Source: a virus
Virus record (IMG/VR): IMGVR_UViG_3300030020_000069
Span: 1-31,820 of that record
DNA length: 31,820 bases
Reading direction: 5' to 3' (one strand)
Below, in pieces: positions 1 through 5,958 of the stretch. The translations under genes were made by a program, and so were the position numbers. Under the pieces are notes generated by a model. The model saw nothing but the letters and a program-made list of their open reading frames with translations, searched no databases and had not been told where the DNA came from. Each line of letters opens with the position of its first letter. The stretch's first letter is position 1.

Positions 1-24
1 GGATAATAGGTTGGAGGATGGAGG

Positions 25-285
25 ATGACTATGGAAACGCAAGCTGAGATGTTTGATAGGTTAAATAGGATTAGCAAGGATCATGAACAGACCTTGCGAA
101 TGTTGTATGAGGATAGTGGACCGGAAGGTGTAGTGGCTTACTTCACAGCTATGTGTGGAGCGTTGAGTACTGTGATTGATGTGAATAACGATTGCGAATT
201 GGCAATTGTACTTGCTAATATTTGCCGTACTACTGGGTACGAACTAGTAAAGCTTGGGATTGTAATCAAACTTATAAGGAGCTAA
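25..285 (+). CDS. Small early protein, unknown function
   Basis: Encodes 86 residues, acidic and mostly helical, with no domain I recognise. Two starts are equally supported: ATG 25 follows a GGAGG at 13-17, and ATG 31 follows a second GGAGG at 20-24, so the protein may begin METQAEMF. The codons are richer in A and T at the third position than in most later genes, which suggests a cargo gene of separate origin. The window opens with GATAAT (2-7), which resembles a -10 element whose -35 would lie outside the window; this is only a hint. It is followed after three bases by the next gene. Confidence 0.7.
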   Translation: MTMETQAEMFDRLNRISKDHEQTLRMLYEDSGPEGVVAYFTAMCGALSTVIDVNNDCELAIVLANICRTTGYELVKLGIVIKLIRS

Positions 286-288
286 CCC

Positions 289-729
289 ATGCTTACCTAC
301 CGTAAAATCGGCGGGCTACACTGGATATTCATCGGTCGCCTGCGGATCGCTTGGTGCGTGCGACGTCAAGGCAATCCCAACGTGCGAGCGAAGCGAGTTG
401 TACCCATGAACATACCAATGCCCCCGACCAAGTCTAGCCTGCAACGAATGGAGAGAACTATGAACATTGTCCAACTCACTGATGCTGGCAACTGCCCTGA
501 ATACGAATGGGTTAGCGCGGATAGTTGTCAGGTCATGCGGCGATCACCATTTAGCCACAAATGGCATAGAGCGACTATAGCTATAACCCATGAACACCTA
601 GCAAATTGGCATGAAGGCCGGTTAATCCAGAATGCAATGCCACATCTTACCGATGATGAACGGGAGTTCTTGATTACCGGAATTACCCCTAGCGAATGGG
701 CAGAGACATTCGGGGAAGGGGATGATTAA
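289..729 (+). CDS. Phage small protein (YRKIGGLH type) fused in frame to an 89-residue protein
   Basis: The frame is open for 146 codons. ATG 289 has a good ribosome site (AAGGAG, about 8 nt upstream). Residues 1-18 (MLTYRKIGGLHWIFIGRL) match a type of very short phage protein that usually ends after about 30 residues. Here no stop follows, and the frame runs into a second unit starting at ATG 460 (MNIVQLTDAG...), which has its own ribosome site GGAGAGAAC. The stretch 384-458 between them is nearly the same leader that precedes the next gene, where it is non-coding. Most likely two genes share this frame: a short one that lost its stop, and an 89-residue one starting at 460. Neither function is known. 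Confidence 0.55.
   Translation: MLTYRKIGGLHWIFIGRLRIAWCVRRQGNPNVRAKRVVPMNIPMPPTKSSLQRMERTMNIVQLTDAGNCPEYEWVSADSCQVMRRSPFSHKWHRATIAITHEHLANWHEGRLIQNAMPHLTDDEREFLITGITPSEWAETFGEGDD
384..398 (+). repeat. GCGA-type dispersed repeat, copy 1
   Basis: GCGAGCGAAGCGAGT. Identical copies occur at 744-758 and 4504-4518, and a 13-nt copy lies at 3467-3479. Copies 1 and 2 extend to 17 identical bases (followed by TG). Confidence 0.85.
437..462 (+). promoter_or_regulatory. Duplicated leader with ribosome site for an internal start at 460
   Basis: GCCTGCAACGAA (437-448) and GAGAGAAC (451-458) lie just before ATG 460. The same two blocks occur at 762-781 before ATG 785. The duplication supports real translation initiation at 460 inside the longer frame. 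Confidence 0.6.
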
Positions 730-743
730 TGCTCAATGATCCA

Positions 744-758
744 GCGAGCGAAGCGAGT
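744..758 (+). repeat. GCGA-type dispersed repeat, copy 2
   Basis: Same 15 bases as at 384-398. Here it lies between genes, 15 nt after the stop at 729, and is followed by the shared leader block at 762-781. Confidence 0.85.
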
Positions 759-784
759 TGGGCCTGCAACGAAGAGAGAACACA

Positions 785-1003
785 ATGACCAATCGTTACA
801 TGAAAGAATACTCCTCAGGCTATCGAGAAGCTACCGACAGTGGTGAGGCTTGGGGGAATCCTTATGTTTATCAAACTGTAGCTTGGCACGCTTGGGATTG
901 TGGGTTTAGAGCAGGTCAGCGAATGCTAAACCCTACCATCGATGATAACCACCTAGAGCTAGAAGCAGCTCTAGCGGCGTGGAGCGATGAAATATCTCGC
1001 TAG
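785..1003 (+). CDS. Small early protein, unknown function
   Basis: Encodes 72 residues beginning MTNRYMKEYSSGYREA. I chose ATG 785 over the in-frame TTG at 758 because GAGAGAAC stands just upstream and because the 758-784 stretch is a copy of the leader before ATG 460. The protein is rich in aromatic residues (several Trp and Tyr) and ends in an acidic helix. It is not recognised. A promoter-like site lies downstream, so transcription of the next gene may be independent. Confidence 0.65.
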   Translation: MTNRYMKEYSSGYREATDSGEAWGNPYVYQTVAWHAWDCGFRAGQRMLNPTIDDNHLELEAALAAWSDEISR

Positions 1004-1047
1004 CCCATCGTCCGATCGGTCCCGTGCAAAATTCCCGAAAATAATTC

Positions 1048-1076
1048 TTGCAATTCGGACCGGACGGGCGCATAAT
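1048..1076 (+). promoter_or_regulatory. Sigma70-like promoter
   Basis: TTGCAA (1048-1053) and CATAAT (1071-1076) are separated by exactly 17 nt, in the gap between two genes and about 40 nt before ATG 1115. This matches host sigma70 spacing, with a 5 of 6 match at -10 and 4 of 6 at -35. Confidence 0.55.
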
Positions 1077-1102
1077 AGGACATAATCGAGGTACATAGCA
1101 GA

Positions 1103-1117
1103 AGGACTTAGGTCATG
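1103..1117 (+). promoter_or_regulatory. Repeated translation leader, copy 1
   Basis: AGGACTTAGGTCATG, containing the ribosome site and start codon of the gene at 1115. It is repeated base for base at 1814-1828 at the start of the next gene. Confidence 0.7.
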
Positions 1118-1822
1118 CGCTTGTATAAACTCACAGATCAAAATGGTTACACAAGGCGGGGGAAAATTAATGAAACTCTTTGGGGGGAGAATGTCACACA
1201 TGAAGCGAAGGGTCAGGGTAATACTCTTTGCACTGATGGAGTCATTCATGCTTATACATCGTTGTACATTGCAGTATTGATGAATCCACACCACGCAAGA
1301 TTTAATGACCCCATTGCGTGGATTGCCGAGGGTGAGGTTATTGCCACAGATCACCAAATCAAGTGCGGAGTGAAATCTTTAACCACGGTTAAACAAATAC
1401 CATTGCCAATTATTTCACTTGAACAAAGGATTAAGATTGCGATTCATTGTTCGCTTAAAGTATATAAAGAACCAAAGTATATAGCTTGGGCTAAAAATTG
1501 GCTGAATGGCAAAGATAGAAATATTGCTTCCGCTTCCGCTTCTGCTTCTGCTGCTTATGCTGTTTCTGCTGCTGCTGTTTCTGATGCTTCTGCTTCTTAT
1601 GCTGCTTCTGCTGCTTCTGCTGCTTCTGCTGCTGCTTATGCTGCTTATGCTGTTTCTAATGCTGCTGCTGCTTATGCTGCTGTTTCTGATGCTTCTTATG
1701 CTGTTTCTGCTGCTGCTGTTTCTGATGCTTCTGCTTCTGCTTCTGCTTCTGCTGTTTCTGCTGCTTCTTATGCTTCGTATCTCAATCTCTCCGCCACCAT
1801 CCGTCAAGCCCTTAGGACTTAG
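1115..1822 (+). CDS. DUF7666-like protein with long Ala/Ser repeat tail
   Basis: Encodes 235 residues. Residues 1 to about 135 resemble the DUF7666 type of phage protein, seen in phrases such as KLTDQNG near the start, the WGE...THEA...TLCTDG stretch, AVLMNP, and AWAKNWLNGKD before the tail; this is recognition from memory, not a search. From about residue 137 to 220 the protein is almost only Ala and Ser with regular Val, Tyr and Asp, and the Ala codons are nearly all GCT. ATG 1115 has an AAGGA ribosome site and lies downstream of a promoter. The role is unknown. The tail could be a flexible or self-associating segment and is prone to length change by slippage. Confidence 0.8.
   Translation: MRLYKLTDQNGYTRRGKINETLWGENVTHEAKGQGNTLCTDGVIHAYTSLYIAVLMNPHHARFNDPIAWIAEGEVIATDHQIKCGVKSLTTVKQIPLPIISLEQRIKIAIHCSLKVYKEPKYIAWAKNWLNGKDRNIASASASASAAYAVSAAAVSDASASYAASAASAASAAAYAAYAVSNAAAAYAAVSDASYAVSAAAVSDASASASASAVSAASYASYLNLSATIRQALRT
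1526..1777 (+). repeat. GCT/TCT triplet and hexamer repeat tract
   Basis: About 250 nt made almost only of GCT and TCT codons with some GTT, TAT and GAT. Within it a perfect repeat of at least 42 nt occurs at 1556-1597 and 1697-1738, showing duplication of a block and not just drift to low complexity. Confidence 0.9.
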
Positions 1823-1828
1823 GTCATG
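1814..1828 (+). promoter_or_regulatory. Repeated translation leader, copy 2
   Basis: Exact second copy of AGGACTTAGGTCATG. It overlaps the end of the upstream gene, whose TAG stop (1820-1822) is formed inside the leader, so the stop and the next ribosome site come as one unit. Confidence 0.7.
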
Positions 1829-2053
1829 TCAGAACCATCCCTGTTCAATCTCGTCGCTAATGCCCTTGAACTCGAACCCAACCTTGCTATTCCACTAATC
1901 ACCCCGCGCTCCGCCAATATCATTCGCCATTACCAGCGCGAGCTAGACCGTGGCCGCCTAGATCGTAACACAGCCCTAGATCGTTGCCTTGGCGATATGG
2001 CTGGGAGGAATTACAAGCCTGGCCTAGAACAACGCAGCGAACCGCGCCTATAA
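1826..2053 (+). CDS. Small early protein, unknown function
   Basis: Encodes 75 residues with a helical N-terminus (SLFNLVANALELEP) and a basic, Arg-rich middle (RHYQRELDRGRLDR). The start follows AGGA at a spacing of 8 nt in the repeated leader, three bases after the upstream stop, so it is probably cotranscribed with the DUF7666-like gene. The basic charge could suit nucleic-acid binding, but no fold is recognised. A hairpin cluster follows it. Confidence 0.65.
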   Translation: MSEPSLFNLVANALELEPNLAIPLITPRSANIIRHYQRELDRGRLDRNTALDRCLGDMAGRNYKPGLEQRSEPRL

Positions 2054-2064
2054 GATTGCAAGCC

Positions 2065-2157
2065 CTAGCACATTTCCATGCGTGTGCTAGTACGAGCAAT
2101 CCCTTGCTCGACCGGAGCGGCATAGATCACCATGCAGCTAGGGGGCCTGTGCCCCCT
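2065..2157 (+). other. Cluster of three perfect hairpins between genes
   Basis: Three perfect inverted repeats lie in 93 nt: CTAGCACA/TGTGCTAG (2065-2072 and 2083-2090, loop 10), CGAGCAA/TTGCTCG (2093-2099 and 2104-2110, loop 4), and AGGGGGC/GCCCCCT (2140-2146 and 2151-2157, loop 4). None is followed by a T run, so they are not ordinary intrinsic terminators. They could be a structured leader, an RNA-processing site, a small RNA, or a replication signal. Which of these applies cannot be decided from sequence. Confidence 0.6.
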
Positions 2158-2205
2158 GTGACGCTCAGACTGATAGCCCGCGCCAAACACCAATAGAGGT
2201 ACCTA

Positions 2206-2841
2206 ATGGCAATTCTCAAAGTTCCTATCCTCAAAGCCGGCAAAGATGCCAGTCTCGACGTCGATACTGACGCCATTCCCCAAGACATGTATGCTCTGGT
2301 CGTCCTTGAAGGTCTCAAAGCCATCCTGAACACTAGAATGTCCAAGGTCGGCGCCGTGACCAAACTCGAAGGCACCGAGTTGGCCAAAGCCCACGACTTA
2401 GCCATGAAGATCGCCAGTGAGAACGCTGCAAAGCTCATGGCGGGCGAACTCAAGGCCAAGTCCAGCAAGTCCAAGTCTGACGTTCCCCGTGAAGTCCAGA
2501 CTGAAGCCCGCCGGATTGCGCGTGAGCTTGTCAAAAACGAACTGCGGAAGGCTAACATCAAGCCTTCCCATGTGGCGGCCGCAGATATCACCAAGGCCGC
2601 CGACGCTATGATTGCGTCCGACGCTACGATCCTGGATCAAGCCCGGGCCAATCTCGCCAATCGCGGTAATATCAAGTCCACGGTGGATCTTGCTGCGCTT
2701 GGTATCCACGAGTCCCCGAAGCTTGTCGCCAAGGCCAAGGAAGCGGCCGACGCCAAGAAAAAGGACAAGCCCCTATCCGCCAAGCAAGCCGGATTGGTCA
2801 AGCCCCGTGCGAAGCCCGCTGCTGCGCATGTCGCTCACTAA
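2206..2841 (+). CDS. Conserved-looking Lys/Ala-rich phage protein
   Basis: Encodes 211 residues. The N-terminal 80 or so residues (MAILKVPILKAG, then IPQDMYALVVLEGLKAILN) form a compact-looking domain. The rest is helical and very rich in Lys and Ala, ending in a basic KPRAKPAAAHVAH tail. I have the impression of similar proteins in other podovirus early regions, but know of no function; the basic tail would fit DNA or RNA binding (inference). The start follows a GAGGT site. The codons are C- and G-ending, like the core genes, so it probably belongs to the phage backbone. Confidence 0.8.
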   Translation: MAILKVPILKAGKDASLDVDTDAIPQDMYALVVLEGLKAILNTRMSKVGAVTKLEGTELAKAHDLAMKIASENAAKLMAGELKAKSSKSKSDVPREVQTEARRIARELVKNELRKANIKPSHVAAADITKAADAMIASDATILDQARANLANRGNIKSTVDLAALGIHESPKLVAKAKEAADAKKKDKPLSAKQAGLVKPRAKPAAAHVAH

Positions 2842-2994
2842 TCCAGCCCGTAGGTGGACTGGACTGGACTACTACCGTCAAGCACATTTGAGGTGCGACT
2901 GAACCTCTGCTGAGTGTAGCAATAGAGACTAGCACGAAGAAGCCTTCTCGGCCGATCTGCACAACAACTCTAGGATACCTCAGATCACCAGCAA

Positions 2995-3039
2995 CCGGAG
3001 CGAGCAATGAGCAACAGGTTATACTCAGGATCGCTCCGG
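2995..3039 (+). promoter_or_regulatory. Inverted repeat that would cover a ribosome site
   Basis: CCGGAGCGA (2995-3003) and TCGCTCCGG (3031-3039) pair perfectly over 9 bp. The left arm contains GGAG (2997-3000), the likely ribosome site for ATG 3007, so folding of the RNA would hide it. Confidence 0.4.
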
Positions 3040-3147
3040 CCCCACCCTTCCGAAGGCCCAGGGATTGCGACCACAGGTTGTTGGACTGGACAAACCCACC
3101 AAGCCAGCCGTTGGGTTGCTATAGCCCTTGACAAATGGAGATCATAA
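3007..3147 (+). CDS. Possible 46-residue protein
   Basis: ATG 3007 is preceded by GGAG at a spacing of 6 nt, and the frame stays open to TAA at 3147, two bases before the next start at 3150. The product begins MSNRLYSGSLRPHPSEG and is unlike anything I know. The support is the ribosome site and the tight fit against the next gene. Against it stand the short length and the lack of a recognisable family. Confidence 0.3.
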   Translation: MSNRLYSGSLRPHPSEGPGIATTGCWTGQTHQASRWVAIALDKWRS

Positions 3148-3149
3148 CA

Positions 3150-3932
3150 ATGTCTAACACTGATATGTCGATTTTCGATACCTTTATCGCCGCCAAGCAA
3201 GCTCTCGACGAGTTGCCCGCAGCTAGGGCAGAACTTGCCCAGGCCCGTAGTGACCATGAAGCGCTTAGAAAAGAGTCCCTTGAGCTTCTTGAAGAAATCA
3301 TCGACAAAGATAAAATCATCGCCAAGCTCAAAGCAACTCTTGCCAATGCGGAGGTTGAGTTAGCCTCCGCTACCTTTCGCGATAAGCAAAGCCAAGAGAC
3401 TCTTGATTCTCTCCGTGGGTTGCTGGGTATTCACGTTGGTAGTGTTAGCAGTGACAATGCACCCATGAGCGAAGCGAGTGTTACCCAGGCTCAGCCTAGC
3501 ACTGTCACTGAGCCTGCCGATATTGCCACGGGTTCCACCTATGAGCCTGCGAACCACGAGCGACCCATTATGGTCGATAGCGATGGGAAAACTCAGGGAA
3601 TCAGCGATACACAACTAAACCCTACGCCGCAATCGCCCTACGCCGCAGACTCAATCGTTGGCGACGATGGACACTATCCCGAAGCACTCCCAAGTAATGT
3701 TGAGCCCAGGAATCAGAGTGGAGCGGATCCTATCCATGCGACTGTGGAAACTACTTCTTCGATTGCGACTGGCCATACTGCCAAAGATGGTGAATCAATC
3801 AGGCCCTACGCCGATCGTCCTCATTGGCAGAAGCCCAGCGACCTCACATGGTCGCAATGGACCAATGGTGGCGGCGAGAAGCCTTATTGGATGACCGGCA
3901 AAGAAATTGATCCAGATATGCTAGACTTCTAA
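3150..3932 (+). CDS. Coiled-coil protein with disordered centre, unknown function
   Basis: Encodes 260 residues. I chose ATG 3150 (MSNTDMSIFDTF) over ATG 3135 because GGAG (3137-3140) lies at good distance only from 3150. Residues of about 10-90 form a clear coiled coil (heptad-rich AELAQARSDHEALRKE region). The centre (about 100-220) is rich in Ser, Thr, Pro and Asp and is probably disordered. The last 40 residues contain several Trp and look folded (SDLTWSQWTNGGGEKPYWM). One GCGA-type repeat lies inside the coding region at 3467-3479, read as SEAS. The architecture suggests a scaffold or adaptor role, but this is inference only. A strong hairpin follows the stop. Confidence 0.75.
   Translation: MSNTDMSIFDTFIAAKQALDELPAARAELAQARSDHEALRKESLELLEEIIDKDKIIAKLKATLANAEVELASATFRDKQSQETLDSLRGLLGIHVGSVSSDNAPMSEASVTQAQPSTVTEPADIATGSTYEPANHERPIMVDSDGKTQGISDTQLNPTPQSPYAADSIVGDDGHYPEALPSNVEPRNQSGADPIHATVETTSSIATGHTAKDGESIRPYADRPHWQKPSDLTWSQWTNGGGEKPYWMTGKEIDPDMLDF
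3467..3479 (+). repeat. GCGA-type dispersed repeat, copy 3 (inside a gene)
   Basis: GAGCGAAGCGAGT, 13 bases identical to the core of the copies at 384, 744 and 4504. Here it is translated as Ser-Glu-Ala-Ser in the disordered part of the coiled-coil protein. Confidence 0.75.
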
Positions 3933-3944
3933 CCTCTCCAATCC

Positions 3945-3973
3945 CTAGCCGGAAGGTGCGATCTTCCGGCTAG
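3945..3973 (+). terminator. Strong hairpin after the coiled-coil gene
   Basis: CTAGCCGGAAG (3945-3955) and CTTCCGGCTAG (3963-3973) pair perfectly over 11 bp with a 7-nt loop, starting 13 nt after the stop at 3932. No T run follows, so it may stabilise or process the transcript and not end it outright. Confidence 0.5.
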
Positions 3974-4010
3974 ACCGAGGGAGTCTGAGACTTCACTAGG
4001 AGCTTGACCC

Positions 4011-4109
4011 ATGCAACGCTTTACATTCCTAGATCAACTTGGTATGACCATGTATGCCGGGATCATATACCTATTCATCGGCGCTGCTATTCATATCATG
4101 TTCTATTAA
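4011..4109 (+). CDS. Tiny membrane protein, 32 residues
   Basis: ATG 4011 has a good ribosome site (AGGAG, spacing 8). The product begins MQRFTFLDQLGMTMYAGI, and about 20 of its last 22 residues are hydrophobic, ending IHIMFY, so it should span the membrane once. No family is known to me. Its position among small early genes suggests a host-interaction role (inference). Confidence 0.55.
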   Translation: MQRFTFLDQLGMTMYAGIIYLFIGAAIHIMFY

Positions 4110-4125
4110 TCCGTGGAACACCACC

Positions 4126-4212
4126 ATGCTCACTGACTCCCGCGCCCTAAAAGACTATTGGTTAATCAAAGAGTACCCAAACCACAAGGTTAAAGATCAT
4201 GGTGAAGACTGA
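4126..4212 (+). CDS. Possible 28-residue protein
   Basis: ATG 4126 opens a 28-codon frame (MLTDSRALKDYWLIKEYPNH...) that ends at TGA 4210-4212, overlapping the start of the next gene by 14 nt. Only a weak upstream GTGGAA is present. The spacing and overlap suit a coupled tiny gene, but support is slight. Confidence 0.3.
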   Translation: MLTDSRALKDYWLIKEYPNHKVKDHGED

Positions 4213-4504
4213 TACAAGGGCACTCTCCGCCGCCCCGCCCCGCGCCATCCTAATCTGGTCCGACGGCCGCGATCTCTACACCGAATTTCACGGCCCTGAT
4301 GGTGCCCCAATCGTAATCCGCTACCATCTAACCACAACCGGGCTGTCTCAAGTCCTTGGACTAGTCAAAGAACGTTCCTTCGACTGTGTTGACCATGCTT
4401 CCCCATTCAACATTGGCAATATACAGCCTACAAATCAACCCGGCACGCCCACGCAACGCGATAATGCACGCGCTGTATTGCGACAGATGAAGATTCTCGT
4501 ATAG
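4199..4504 (+). CDS. Small phage protein, unknown function
   Basis: Encodes 101 residues. The middle (AILIWSDGRDLYTEFHGPDG, then a basic strand and LSQVLGLVKER) looks like a compact beta-alpha domain of a type often seen as short hypothetical proteins in podovirus early regions. ATG 4199 has AAGG at a spacing of 9 nt. The TAG stop (4502-4504) runs directly into a copy of the GCGA-type repeat. No function can be given. Confidence 0.65.
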   Translation: MVKTDTRALSAAPPRAILIWSDGRDLYTEFHGPDGAPIVIRYHLTTTGLSQVLGLVKERSFDCVDHASPFNIGNIQPTNQPGTPTQRDNARAVLRQMKILV

Positions 4505-4518
4505 CGAGCGAAGCGAGT
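4504..4518 (+). repeat. GCGA-type dispersed repeat, copy 4
   Basis: Same 15 bases as at 384-398 and 744-758. Its first base is the last base of the upstream TAG stop. The next gene starts 18 nt after it. Confidence 0.8.
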
Positions 4519-4536
4519 GTACTAGGACCCCCGCCC

Positions 4537-4875
4537 ATGACCATTGAATCCGCACTCGACTCAGCCAGCGCCGATGGCTGTACCCTGACCCTTCGCCAAA
4601 CTCCCGATCGCTGGGAAGTCACCGCAACTCGCCCTTTACCTGCGGATCGTGAGGTAGTCCCTGAGTCCCCCAAGCGCTACATAAACGCCATCGGATTCAG
4701 TTCCTCCAAAGACCTAGCCACCGCCATCTACACCGCAGTCGATCTCTGTCTCCACGACTACGAAGTCCATACCTGGACCCTACAGCCCTTCGCCAATCGA
4801 CCTGCGGTTGACCTGCTGGATCTGCTAGGGATCAAGGAAGAATCAAAGTTACCAGTTATTACCAGGAGGTTATAA
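4537..4875 (+). CDS. Small protein ending in LPVITRRL, unknown function
   Basis: Encodes 112 residues with a beta-rich first half (CTLTLRQTPDRWEVTATRPL) and a helical centre (SSKDLATAIYTAVDLCLHDY). The C-terminus LPVITRRL carries the ribosome site of the next gene: the two Arg codons are AGG AGG, and the stop and next start share bases (TAATG, 4873-4877). A very similar end, LPVVTRRI, closes the gene at 7955-8209. The start at 4537 has no clear ribosome site. Function unknown. Confidence 0.7.
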   Translation: MTIESALDSASADGCTLTLRQTPDRWEVTATRPLPADREVVPESPKRYINAIGFSSSKDLATAIYTAVDLCLHDYEVHTWTLQPFANRPAVDLLDLLGIKEESKLPVITRRL

Positions 4876-5117
4876 TGTCCAAACGCCTTCCCTACTCCAC
4901 CTCCGCCGGCCAAGTCACCCGTTCCGAACTCCTGGCCCAGATCATTGAATATCTAATCTACCTGCAAGAAGCCTGCGCTATGTATGGCCATCTCTGCGCC
5001 ACCGAGGACAACCACATGGATAAGCTCCTCGCCAAAGGCTGGCTTGGGATGGCCGAGTTATTCAAACGCATGCAACACACTGTTGTTGAAATGGCAAAGG
5101 GAAAGTTGCACTCATGA
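4875..5117 (+). CDS. Small helical protein, unknown function
   Basis: Encodes 80 residues, nearly all helical (SELLAQIIEYLIYLQEACAMYG...). It starts inside a TAATG junction behind AGGAGG (4864-4869) and ends at TGA overlapping the next ATG (ATGA, 5114-5117), so it is translated as part of a coupled string of small genes (4537-5695). Not recognised. Confidence 0.7.
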   Translation: MSKRLPYSTSAGQVTRSELLAQIIEYLIYLQEACAMYGHLCATEDNHMDKLLAKGWLGMAELFKRMQHTVVEMAKGKLHS

Positions 5118-5314
5118 AACGCATGTCAATAGCTGAGCAAACACTCAAGAAACAAATTGACCGTATCGATAATAATATGGAAAAGCTCGATGATGAGATT
5201 ACAATACTGTCCGCTAGACGCGCTGAGTTGGTTACTGAGCGTAGTGCTGTTGAAACAGAGATGAACCGTCTCGAACGCCAGCGATTGGCAATGTCTAAGA
5301 AAAATACACCATGA
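5114..5314 (+). CDS. Short coiled-coil protein
   Basis: Encodes 66 residues. Almost the whole chain is one long charged coiled coil (QIDRIDNNMEKLDDEITIL...), so it should dimerise or bind a helical partner. It is coupled on both sides by ATGA overlaps (5114 and 5311). Codon use is more A/T-rich than in its neighbours, hinting at separate origin. No specific function known. Confidence 0.7.
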   Translation: MKRMSIAEQTLKKQIDRIDNNMEKLDDEITILSARRAELVTERSAVETEMNRLERQRLAMSKKNTP

Positions 5315-5523
5315 CCGCCCTCTACCGCAACGCCCTCGCCGTTCACCGCGAAATCGAACGCCTGATGTGGGAAAGCCATCTCTCCCTCGAATCCGCCGTT
5401 CGCGAAGTCTACTCCACCGCCTCACCCGACGTCACCACCGCCCTCGCCAAACTGGACTACGCCCATGACTCACGCTCCCTTACCAAAGCCCGACTCGCCC
5501 GCAAGCCCTACCGGGATGATTAA
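5311..5523 (+). CDS. Small helical protein, unknown function
   Basis: Encodes 70 residues, helical with a basic C-terminus (RSLTKARLARKPYRDD). Start codon overlaps the previous stop (ATGA). Codons are strongly C-ending, unlike the preceding coiled-coil gene. Not recognised. Confidence 0.65.
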   Translation: MTALYRNALAVHREIERLMWESHLSLESAVREVYSTASPDVTTALAKLDYAHDSRSLTKARLARKPYRDD

Positions 5524-5695
5524 GCCCGAGACCATCGCCGAAATTATCGATACCCTCGAATATCTAAAGCGTGAGTTCGAACGGGATGGCAAGATCGATA
5601 TCATCAATATGATCCACGTCTACGGTGCGCTTCGCATGGTTGATCATGCTCGACAACCCTCCGCCATCCGCGCGCGGCTCGGGAAGGAAGACTAA
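5516..5695 (+). CDS. Small helical protein, unknown function
   Basis: Encodes 59 residues from ATG 5516 (MIKPETIAEIIDTLEYLKRE). An ATG at 5465 is in frame but lies well inside the preceding gene with no ribosome site, while 5516 overlaps the preceding stop by 8 nt, the usual arrangement here. The protein is acidic-helical and then basic. No family recognised. Confidence 0.6.
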   Translation: MIKPETIAEIIDTLEYLKREFERDGKIDIINMIHVYGALRMVDHARQPSAIRARLGKED

Positions 5696-5699
5696 TCTC

Positions 5700-5954
5700 A
5701 TGCCCACCTGCACCATCTGCATCCTCGGTGGCCTTCCAGTCACCGTGGCCTACACCATCCAAGGCCCCGATCCCGATGTAGGCATCCCCTCCAGCTGGGT
5801 CGAGGAATTCGAAATCACTCACATCGCCGGCCGCAAGGTCAAAGGTAACCGGGCCAACTGGCTCTATGACAAGCTCGACAAGGATCGTAAAGCCTACGAC
5901 GCTGCAATCGACGCTATCTACCAATTATGGTCCGACGACAGCGAATACGACTAA
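5700..5954 (+). CDS. Small protein, unknown function
   Basis: Encodes 84 residues from ATG 5700 (MPTCTICILGGLPVTVAYT), which has GGAAGGAAG upstream. Upstream in-frame ATGs lie inside the previous gene and are not needed. The N-terminal CTIC is followed by a beta-rich segment and an acidic helical end (AIDAIYQLWSDDSEYD). Two Cys alone do not define a metal site. It is the last gene before the promoter at 5959. Confidence 0.65.
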   Translation: MPTCTICILGGLPVTVAYTIQGPDPDVGIPSSWVEEFEITHIAGRKVKGNRANWLYDKLDKDRKAYDAAIDAIYQLWSDDSEYD

Positions 5955-5958
5955 CTCC

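Larger units (their letters stand above)
2842..3149 (+). other. Intergenic stretch with repeats and one tiny candidate gene
   Basis: The 308 bases hold a triple TGGAC tandem at about 2854-2868 with a further TGGACTGGAC near 3082, a small inverted repeat GAGGT/ACCTC (2890-2894 and 2903-2907), a 9-bp inverted repeat (2995-3039) and a possible 46-codon gene (3007-3147). No promoter with good spacing was found: the TTGACA at 3128-3133 has no -10 partner at 16-18 nt. Confidence 0.5.

Noticed and set aside
971-1357. Minus-strand frame of 128 codons over the DUF7666-like gene
   Set aside because: No ribosome site, overlaps a well-supported gene and a promoter, and would be the only minus-strand gene in the early region.
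1415-1898. Long frames over the Ala/Ser repeat: a poly-Leu frame on the plus strand and an Arg/Ser frame on the minus strand
   Set aside because: Both are automatic products of reading the GCT/TCT repeat in other frames; no ribosome sites.
3128-3156. TTGACA before the gene at 3150 as a promoter
   Set aside because: No -10-like sequence occurs at 16-18 nt spacing, and the gene start would lie inside the promoter.
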